A stretch of DNA of 64,000 bases from Paenibacillus aquistagni (GTDB lineage Bacteria; Bacillota; Bacilli; Paenibacillales; Paenibacillaceae), in the NCBI RefSeq assembly GCF_900177815.1, contig NZ_FXAZ01000003.1, positions 372,001-436,000 on the forward strand, given 5' to 3'. Below the pieces are notes generated by a model. That model saw only the letters and a list, made by a program, of their open reading frames with translations. It was not told where the DNA came from and did no database searches. Below are positions 36,701-42,963 of this stretch, one piece after another. Position 1 is the first letter of the stretch. The number at the start of each line of letters is the position of its first letter. The position numbers and the translations under genes are program-made.

Positions 36701-37166
36701 TATTGCTGCGAAGGTAGCAGAGCTTGAGCATTTGCTTGGCCAGCATCAGGATGAAGAGAAGGTGCTGGATCAATTTATCGAGGCCTTGTACACGGCAACG
36801 ATCACGAAGAAGGGCGCTCTCTTTGTCTACGACAAAGACGAAGAGGAAGAGGCATGGGAGCCATTCGCGAACGTGATGAAGAGCCGTGACTTTGTTGAAT
36901 ACGAGGTGTTCCAGGTCTTCAGGGAACTGGACGAGAAGCGTCGCAGCACCTTGATGCGCAAGGCTAGCCGCCGGGACAGCGAACTCACGGCATCAGAAGA
37001 TGTATCGGTGCTGCTGGATCGCCTTGGCGACATGTATGAGACATTCCTTGAGGCTCGCGACCGCTTGGAATATGAGAAGATTGAGCTTGAGTATGGAGAG
37101 GATGCATATCGCTTCTACAATGAGGTTACCTCGAAGCTCCATGCCATTCGCAGAAAGTTGAGATAA
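33777..37166 (+). CDS. Tubulin/FtsZ-like GTPase, large form (Tubulin_2 type)
   Basis: 1129 residues. The N-terminal domain has the tubulin/FtsZ nucleotide signature: ILIIGLGGTGIDALLRLKYQ (34-53) for the first phosphate loop, and LTGLSGGTGSGCFLDIS (184-200), whose GGTGSG loop (189-194) matches the tubulin G-box. Sequences such as FETNEQDKG and the NLCHLISATNTEGKLLE block fit the Tubulin_2 family of large bacterial tubulin-like proteins. About 700 further residues are helical with coiled-coil tendency. It should bind GTP and may polymerise at the membrane. It starts 15 bases after the VWA gene with GAGGAG upstream and ends two bases before the next gene. Confidence 0.88.
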   Translation: MKPIVREHIQQLDVSLGGGIVSEKIRVDTIDNPILIIGLGGTGIDALLRLKYQINRRFKLPEDPLSKKKLEKPNNVEFLAFETNEQDKGKRYKGIGLDPINEFVLLSNAEIGGLLQNRRILEPYITDWLSPELSITDGMNGAAGVRQAGRLLLFTKINQVVQAIDKKIKTLSVGTNKKLMVFLLTGLSGGTGSGCFLDISYIVRGIIERDYGSAGIDRVNTLGYLFTPDVNLSNKSLSEHTREYIKKNGYAALKELDYWMNVDSRGERFQQRYGNILTVNSPLPPFNLCHLISATNTEGKLLESAYDYCMNVTAENITNFMASEEKQSGEEFAIHDYISNIRTNIAQMNKMYPANYEYNIIGASSAVLPIEEMTTYLGYRLFNKMEKMFVKAPSQEDVEKFVRKLGLDLDTMIKTFESRVPEPLPGFENSERLSYSNVVKMQVVNMDTELEQGFLTRAREEYIKMKKQLPGEIMDQFADQLRRMFLHPEQGPFYVSRMIHTEKGFCILKMLLSYIETLRESLHRIPRDIEAAADQADQRLGDAKSAFVSKDKKKNFYIEAKINEYWLRADVERTEQMIEFYEDLYQLLNSENNRIYSVFTEILNALNGIFEKNGDILINGDEELDHKGNKTYYWNIVSVPDVAKVISKVMEQKEVDDLIRDFTLELLNHSNQWVKEQEIDIVSSISEFLTEKFGDLITQSMEEFLIMKYGDEEPLEKFVERKIASKLDDEAVAVFHLSNSAGNLHFPSWGFVSVPVQAPSILKGIKNYQNNAIGKSNFTIKESQVKNRIFWLNTKNGVPLFVYTPLKVYEESYERTILDKEGIGRHLVQTERENWTYLPSPIPEKSWGDTYLNERVQRYNARVRDEFKKALQYKVVVEKHIDENTSNRYALTTTKPFDLAAFLEGYDLSLHTAKPNLGEVKRAVIDMKRLLAEGLESAETKDIFGSINEEMAKENLIRTPKGIDRMRQELGKYEAIAAKVAELEHLLGQHQDEEKVLDQFIEALYTATITKKGALFVYDKDEEEEAWEPFANVMKSRDFVEYEVFQVFRELDEKRRSTLMRKASRRDSELTASEDVSVLLDRLGDMYETFLEARDRLEYEKIELEYGEDAYRFYNEVTSKLHAIRRKLR

Positions 37167-37168
37167 TC

Positions 37169-39640
37169 ATGAGGACGCTACTGGAACGATTCGCAGCACA
37201 ATATGCATACGAGGAAGACAAGCTAACCGGGCACGATGATGACCAGAGCAGCATTCATTATCCTTCCGTCTATCTCTTCATTGGAGATAAGACCGCATCT
37301 CTGATACAGCCGATGATGGACATTCATCATCGGCTGTGGGAGAACAGCGCCGGTGTCATGTATGTCCAGATCGGGACAGAACGGCAGCATACGGTGGTAG
37401 ATAGACATCCTGCGGCGAATCACTCAGCATACGAAGCATCTCGGGATGGCTTTGAACACCAGCCATCTCACGATGCGGAGCATAACAACTTGGCACGCTC
37501 ATCGCGCTATACTCGCATAGCACTGCAGGTGCAGGCGGAGCAGGAGAAGAGCAAGACCTATCGTCATGACTTGTACCAGGAATTGAGGCAAGATGCATCG
37601 CATCTGTATCAACTGAACCGCGCCTTGCGTCAGGTCAGCATGAACATAGCGGAATATGGAAGACTGTATGCATCCTTTGATCGCATTCATCTTCATGTCA
37701 TTACGCGGGTCGATGACCCGCTTAATGTGTTCTTGCCAGAGCTTTCCGTACTCGCAAGCGCCATATTCGGCCAATCCTTCAAATCGGTGCAAATGGATCT
37801 GCACGTGCTCATTCGTGAGCGGGATCAGATCGAGTCATTTGGCTATACGAGCGCAGTCGGCATGGCCTTTATTCGCGAGCTGGAACAGATGCAAAGCTCG
37901 GATTATTCGTTTGAGGCGCTGCTGCATATGACAGAGGATGGCATTGCTATCCCAGTGAAGCATGAGAGCAGAGCCCTTTTTGACCTCGTATATGTCCTGT
38001 CGGATAAGGATGAGCGAGGAATAACCCTTGGTTCGGACGCAGAGGACGATGCAGAATTGATCTCGCATATTGCGCTTCTAAAAAACCGAAGACTGAAAGA
38101 GGATGGGCCTGATATCAATCGTGGCGCAAGTTCATACAATAACACCTCATTCAAAAATAACTTGCTGAATGAATCGGGTGTGCAGGGCTATGTATCCGCT
38201 GGTTTCTCGAAAGTAAAGCGGCCGAATCGATCCATTGCGCTTACGGTGCTCTATCATTTCTTCTGCGGACTTGAGCAAAGAATGTCGCAGCCGATTGATC
38301 GAAGCGTACAGGAAAAGCTCTCACTGCTTGGCGTTGACACGATGCAGGATACAGCATCTGTGCTGGCTTTGCTGCCTGATTCTAGTGCGATCGAGCATAT
38401 GAATGGGTTGATGACGCATTCGATCAGCTATGGCGCTTTGAAGCGAATGACGTTGGCAGAAGCGGAAGAGGCCTTGTTTGGGCAAGGCTGCGCTCTTTAT
38501 TTCAGAGAAAATGTAGAGCGCGAGGCAGAGCGGATACTCGGACAAGTCGATATTGAGTCTGAGCTTACTCGCGATCAGGCTGCAAGGCTCGCGCGATCTC
38601 CCGAGGTCAGCTTCTATCACTTGCATGTGTGGAGTGATGAACACATTGATCATGAAGGGGTTATGGGAGAGCTGCAAAGCCTGCAACGGGATAAGAGCAG
38701 GGAGCTTGTATCGCTGCAAGGGGAGCTTGAAGAGCTTTATCAGCTCCGTGTTGAAGATCTGTCCTTCCAGCGTCTCCCCTTGATGGACAAGCACAATATA
38801 CGCAGCTTCATTCGTGCATTTTTTGATACGGTATATTTGAAGAAGCTTGAGATGGTGAGAAGGGAAGCAGAGCTTGCTCTTCTAAAGCGGTATGAGCGTG
38901 CGCTGATTCATATACACACGACATACAAGCATCAGGTGCGGCAGATGGAGGAGCTTCGACAAATGATCAAGGAGGCCGCTCAAGACAGCATCCGCCAAGC
39001 AGATGATTATATTGGCCAGAATCTAATGGCTTATTATGAGTTGGTGACCGCCGCTGCGATGGAGGACTTCGAGAAGAAGCGGGGCGCCTATGCTTTTTTC
39101 GAAGAGCGTTATGTTGGAGATGTTGCGGCACTTCTGAATGCTGGGCCTGATCAGCTGTTGAAGCGACTGGTTCAAGTATGTGAGCAGGAGATTCTGACGC
39201 AGCAGCCCTTCAAGCTGGCATTCGAAGAGGAACTGCTGCAGCGGGCAAACGTTGCCGTTGAATACCACAACAAAGAAGTGCTTGCAAAGGACGATCTGTT
39301 CAAGAAGCTGTATCGCACATTGGAAGATCATGCCGGCATTCGGATTCGTTTGCTGGACTATACGCATAAGCATCGCTATGAAGAGAAATATTTCTTCGGC
39401 GATACGCGCAGTGAATTCGTGCGATTTGCGATACAAGCAGATGAGACGAGCCGCATCTACAAGCTTGGCGCCGTACACGAGAATCGAAAGAGCGGTGTGG
39501 AGAAGCTGAATCTCATGGGCGGCTTCCAACTAAAAGACCTATTATTCTATCGCAATGGCAAAGTGTACTATGATTCCTATCAGGAGCATGGCTATGTCTT
39601 GCATGGACTCGATCCGAGCATGCTGCCTGAGCTAGAATAG
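37169..39640 (+). CDS. Large unknown protein, possible degenerate partner of the tubulin-like protein
   Basis: 823 residues, no clear family. Near the start, HYPSVYLFIGDKTASLIQPM (about 30-49) then YVQIGT resemble the beta-helix pairs of the tubulin-like fold without its glycine loop. Around 270-310, FDLVYVLSDKDERGITLGSD followed by an acidic helix and SHIALLKNR recalls the corresponding part of Tubulin_2 proteins. Residues about 495-620 form a long coiled coil. The similarity is only by eye. It begins two bases after the tubulin-like stop, so the two are probably made in equal amounts. It could be an inactive subunit of a mixed polymer or an adaptor. Confidence 0.65.
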   Translation: MRTLLERFAAQYAYEEDKLTGHDDDQSSIHYPSVYLFIGDKTASLIQPMMDIHHRLWENSAGVMYVQIGTERQHTVVDRHPAANHSAYEASRDGFEHQPSHDAEHNNLARSSRYTRIALQVQAEQEKSKTYRHDLYQELRQDASHLYQLNRALRQVSMNIAEYGRLYASFDRIHLHVITRVDDPLNVFLPELSVLASAIFGQSFKSVQMDLHVLIRERDQIESFGYTSAVGMAFIRELEQMQSSDYSFEALLHMTEDGIAIPVKHESRALFDLVYVLSDKDERGITLGSDAEDDAELISHIALLKNRRLKEDGPDINRGASSYNNTSFKNNLLNESGVQGYVSAGFSKVKRPNRSIALTVLYHFFCGLEQRMSQPIDRSVQEKLSLLGVDTMQDTASVLALLPDSSAIEHMNGLMTHSISYGALKRMTLAEAEEALFGQGCALYFRENVEREAERILGQVDIESELTRDQAARLARSPEVSFYHLHVWSDEHIDHEGVMGELQSLQRDKSRELVSLQGELEELYQLRVEDLSFQRLPLMDKHNIRSFIRAFFDTVYLKKLEMVRREAELALLKRYERALIHIHTTYKHQVRQMEELRQMIKEAAQDSIRQADDYIGQNLMAYYELVTAAAMEDFEKKRGAYAFFEERYVGDVAALLNAGPDQLLKRLVQVCEQEILTQQPFKLAFEEELLQRANVAVEYHNKEVLAKDDLFKKLYRTLEDHAGIRIRLLDYTHKHRYEEKYFFGDTRSEFVRFAIQADETSRIYKLGAVHENRKSGVEKLNLMGGFQLKDLLFYRNGKVYYDSYQEHGYVLHGLDPSMLPELE

Positions 39641-39642
39641 GC

Positions 39643-39693
39643 TTGATCTTGTTGACCTTGTTGATCTTGTTGATCTTGTTGACCTTGTTGAAC
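39643..39693 (+). repeat. Short tandem repeat of a 9-base unit
   Basis: Five full copies of TTGTTGA(T/C)C, the last ending AAC, plus a leading partial copy. They lie directly after the stop of the 823-residue gene, within the 120-base gap of the operon. It has no T-run or stem and does not look like a terminator. Confidence 0.85.
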
Positions 39694-39760
39694 CGAAGCA
39701 GTGTTGCATGCAAATAGAGAGTAGACAAATTTGTACTAGGGGAGAAAGGAGGCATACGTT

Positions 39761-41044
39761 ATGCAGCGTAAAATTAATGGCCTGCTCGTGCTGTTCAGCT
39801 TGCTTGGAGGAGCGCTCGGCTATGTCCTCGGCGAGATTCTTCTTCATCAATTAGAAGATAAGACCCCTCAGATTGTGAATGTGGGTTTGTATTTTGGAAT
39901 CTTGGCACTGTGCATTGGGCTTGGCTGTCTGCTGGCGGAGATGATCTCTCCAAGGCTTAACGGCGCGTCGTGGCGTCAAATGTATATGGGCACCTCTTGG
40001 AAGCTATGGATTCCAGCTACGCTCGTGCTGCTGCTTGTTGCAGGGGCGGCGCTTGAGTTTCTATATGAGGTTGACATGGGCGGGCAGCGCCAGGTCCGCA
40101 ATATCGTATTTGTCATTGATAATTCTGGCAGCATGAGACAGACGGACCCTGATAATGCGCGCTACGCGGCAGCCAAGAGCTTGATTGGCCAGATGGATTC
40201 GGCAAAGCAAGTATCGGTCATTTCATTTGGCAATGAGGCTGAAGTGATTCAGCCCTTCGTCAAGGCTCATGACCAGGATACGAAGCTAGCCATCTATGAG
40301 AAGATTGATGCGCTTGAGCCTACAGAGGATGGAACGAACATTGAAGGCGCCCTTAATCAGGCTATGCAGCTGATTCGGCAGGAGAGCACGAAAGGCACGC
40401 TTGTGATCTTGCTGTCAGACGGCGTTAGTGATGTGGATGTAGATAAGACGCTAAGCGATTATATCGATCAGCGCATTGCCGTCCATACCGTTGGGCTCAG
40501 CTTGGTTGATCCATCGGGCACGCGGCTCTTGGAGACAATTGCTGGCCGTACGGGCGGGCAGTATTACGATGTAGAGGAGGCAAAGGACCTGTCCTTGGTC
40601 TTCCAGCAAATCTACAATACCGTTGGGGAGCGTACCCTGCTGACCGAACGGACAGGCACGCTTGAGAGCAGCAGTCTGTATATGATATTGCGCATCGTGG
40701 CGCTTACGCTTATTGGCACATTGATCGGCCTTGCGCTCGGGATCATGTTCGACAACCGCTACTTGGCAAAAAGCTTTGCCATCGGCGGAGCGGCAGCAGG
40801 ACTCCTTGCTGGCTGTCTGCTGGAGTTCGGCTTAAGCGGATCGCCTTGGCTAGATGGAATGATTCGACTGCTGGCAGCCCTTATTCTAGCGCTGATTATC
40901 TCCTTGTTTACGATGGTTGTACCAATCAAGGAGCATGGCGTGAAATCCTACTCAAGATCCGCGCGTCCAGGTCGTCAAGGGTCAGCTGCTCAAGCCTTTG
41001 ATCAGCCTGACAAGGATCGGACAAGCAGAGGATTCAACAGGTAG
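39761..41044 (+). CDS. Polytopic membrane protein with central VWA domain
   Basis: 427 residues. Three membrane helices at about 7-25, 41-61 and 81-100 are followed by a VWA domain (about 112-290). Its MIDAS is complete: Asp120-x-Ser122-x-Ser124 in IDNSGSM, Thr in EDGTNIEGA and Asp in LLSDGVSD. Three further helices (about 305-395) and a basic cytoplasmic tail complete it. With an N-in topology the VWA domain faces outside, as in the first VWA protein of the operon. ATG 39761 follows GGGGAGAAAGGAGG. It may be the second half of an external sensor or adhesion pair. Confidence 0.85.
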   Translation: MQRKINGLLVLFSLLGGALGYVLGEILLHQLEDKTPQIVNVGLYFGILALCIGLGCLLAEMISPRLNGASWRQMYMGTSWKLWIPATLVLLLVAGAALEFLYEVDMGGQRQVRNIVFVIDNSGSMRQTDPDNARYAAAKSLIGQMDSAKQVSVISFGNEAEVIQPFVKAHDQDTKLAIYEKIDALEPTEDGTNIEGALNQAMQLIRQESTKGTLVILLSDGVSDVDVDKTLSDYIDQRIAVHTVGLSLVDPSGTRLLETIAGRTGGQYYDVEEAKDLSLVFQQIYNTVGERTLLTERTGTLESSSLYMILRIVALTLIGTLIGLALGIMFDNRYLAKSFAIGGAAAGLLAGCLLEFGLSGSPWLDGMIRLLAALILALIISLFTMVVPIKEHGVKSYSRSARPGRQGSAAQAFDQPDKDRTSRGFNR

Positions 41045-41056
41045 GGGGCACACACG

Positions 41057-41692
41057 ATGAGAATCGACAATCAAGCGCTAGAGTCCCGTCAGATTCGGGG
41101 GTTGGCAGGTAAGGTCAACGATAATCGCTGCACCTTGCAGTGGTTATGGCCGGCTGAGGTAGAGGCCGTCTATGTTCATAAGACACGGGCTGACCTGCCC
41201 CATGATGAGCCGGCGTCTTTGCAAGGCATGAAGCTGTACACGAAGGACGAGTACAAGGCGAATAATGGCTATCATGAACGCCTGGAGGATATCGGCGCGG
41301 TACGATACACCATTTACGTAACGGAGCTGTCTGCTGGCGAGACGATCTTGTATCGCCAGCAAGAAGGCTCTAATCAGCACACGGTTCGCGGCGCGAAGGC
41401 TAAGATCTATTATTCGATCCAGTACAAATCCGGCTTGTTCAAGAAGCATAAGACGGTCCAGATTCAAGTCATGAGCGAGGTGCCGCTTGCCAAGGACGTT
41501 CTATGCTATGTCAAAAAGCAGGGCGGGCCTCCAGCTCGTCTCGAGGATGGCACCTTATACCCCTTTGTCGAGGATTTCCCGCCAGGGCGTACAGTGCTTC
41601 CCGCAATCGAGATTGGAAAGGACGAGATGATTCGTCTTTTCTTTACAGATGGCCGCCATTACGGTCAGCTCTTTGAGCTGATACCGGAATAA
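41057..41692 (+). CDS. Conserved-looking 211-residue protein of the tubulin/VWA/GTPase cluster
   Basis: No family recognised. The chain is beta-rich and soluble, without signal peptide or membrane helix. Motifs of note are LQWLWPAEVEAVYVHK, IYYSIQYKSGLFKKHKTVQI and a C-terminal EMIRLFFTDGRHYGQLFELI. The alternation of strands suggests a beta-sandwich (Ig or fibronectin-like). It lies 12 bases after the second VWA gene and 9 before the GTPase gene, with a GGGGG site upstream. It might be an adaptor between the membrane VWA protein and the GTPase. This is inference from position only. Confidence 0.65.
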   Translation: MRIDNQALESRQIRGLAGKVNDNRCTLQWLWPAEVEAVYVHKTRADLPHDEPASLQGMKLYTKDEYKANNGYHERLEDIGAVRYTIYVTELSAGETILYRQQEGSNQHTVRGAKAKIYYSIQYKSGLFKKHKTVQIQVMSEVPLAKDVLCYVKKQGGPPARLEDGTLYPFVEDFPPGRTVLPAIEIGKDEMIRLFFTDGRHYGQLFELIPE

Positions 41693-41701
41693 GGAGGGAA
41701 C

Positions 41702-42961
41702 ATGGTGGGACTATTTGATTTGTTTAAACGAAAAAAAGATGAGGCGCCTAAGCCTTTGTTTTACGATATTGTATGTCCTTATTGCTTCAACAAGTTCTCC
41801 CCCGAGGAAGTCGTATTTCGTGCGGCTCACTCTCGGGAGGATGATGAGGATTATGCGCTGCAAGAAGACGAGGCGCTGAATCGGTATCGGGATCGGTTCG
41901 GTCTCGATACGGTCTATGAGATGGAAGCCGTATTGCGTCCACAGGATATCCCTGAGGAGCATCGCATCTATTCGGATCATGTGCTGGTAGCTTTGCATGA
42001 TCGTTACGGGGTGACAACAAGGAAGCGGCTTTGCCCGCATTGCCACAATGAGCTTCCAGTGACAGCAGGCAAGGTGCCAAGCAATATCATCTCCATTGTG
42101 GGCGCTTCTCAGGTCGGCAAGTCGGTCTACATGACCTCGCTCATCCATACGCTTCAGCATATGACTGCGGATCGGTTCGATGCAGCCTGCATGCCGCTCA
42201 CGACGGAGATCAGCCGCAAGTTCCGAACGATGTATGAGGAACCGCTGTTCGAGCGTGGAGACCTGCTTGCCTCCACTCAGAAGGAGAAGATGCAGGAGCC
42301 GTTCATCTTCCAGTTCGTGTTCCGGGATGAATTGAAGCCTCCGCTGACGCTGGTATTCTTTGATGTTGCCGGCGAAGGCATGGTGGATCAGGATTATCTT
42401 GGCCTGCATGGCCAGCATATTAAGAATTCGGCGGGCATTTTGTTTATGATCGATCCGCTGCAGATTCGCTCCATTCGCGAGAAGATTCGTATCAAGTATG
42501 GGGATCAGCCAGGCGAATGGACGCCGCAGTATGATGAGCCAAGGGATGTCGTGCTGACGCTCTTTGGCGACTTTATCGCCTACGAGGAAAGCGGCAAGAC
42601 GGATATCCCTACGGCCGTTGTGCTGACCAAGAGCGATATGCTGAACTTCCTGAAGGAAGAAGACGGCGATTATATCAAGCCTAACAGCAACATGTTCAAC
42701 AATGCTGTCCATGAGAAGTATTTTAATCTTAGTGAATTTGAAAATATTGATGGTGAGGTTCGACGGTTTATTGAGAAGGTGGATCGTCCGTTCAAAGGGA
42801 CAATGGACGTATACTTTTCAAATGCGGCCTACTTTGCGGTATCTGCACTTGGTAGCAATCCGGTGAACCAGAAGCTGCAGGGCGTGGTTAGTCCGATTCG
42901 TGTTGATGAGCCATTCATCTGGCTTCTATACCAGCTTCAATATATTGAGGGGAGAGATTGA
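41702..42961 (+). CDS. Zinc-ribbon P-loop GTPase (DO-GTPase/TRAFAC-like)
   Basis: 419 residues. A split zinc ribbon, Cys25-x-x-Cys28 (CPYC) and Cys111-x-x-Cys114 (CPHC), precedes the G domain. Walker A is VGASQVGKSVYM (133-144) with Lys140 and Ser141. The G3 motif is FFDVAGEG with Asp221 and Gly224, and the G4 motif TKSD is at 309-312, so it should prefer GTP. The arrangement fits the double-GTPase-type group that Aravind and colleagues placed next to GAP1 proteins. No membrane helix. The stop overlaps the ribosome site of the next, GAP1-like, gene, which supports a physical pair. Confidence 0.85.
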   Translation: MVGLFDLFKRKKDEAPKPLFYDIVCPYCFNKFSPEEVVFRAAHSREDDEDYALQEDEALNRYRDRFGLDTVYEMEAVLRPQDIPEEHRIYSDHVLVALHDRYGVTTRKRLCPHCHNELPVTAGKVPSNIISIVGASQVGKSVYMTSLIHTLQHMTADRFDAACMPLTTEISRKFRTMYEEPLFERGDLLASTQKEKMQEPFIFQFVFRDELKPPLTLVFFDVAGEGMVDQDYLGLHGQHIKNSAGILFMIDPLQIRSIREKIRIKYGDQPGEWTPQYDEPRDVVLTLFGDFIAYEESGKTDIPTAVVLTKSDMLNFLKEEDGDYIKPNSNMFNNAVHEKYFNLSEFENIDGEVRRFIEKVDRPFKGTMDVYFSNAAYFAVSALGSNPVNQKLQGVVSPIRVDEPFIWLLYQLQYIEGRD

Positions 42962-42963
42962 TC

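Noticed and set aside
35583-36773. 396-codon open frame on the minus strand
   Set aside because: Antisense shadow of the tubulin-like gene; no start signal and no recognisable domain.
33777-37166. FtsZ of the cell-division cluster
   Set aside because: Far too long, and no ftsA, mur or spoIIGA genes are near; the sequence suits the large tubulin-like group instead.
39643-39693. CRISPR array
   Set aside because: The 9-base units are contiguous without spacers.
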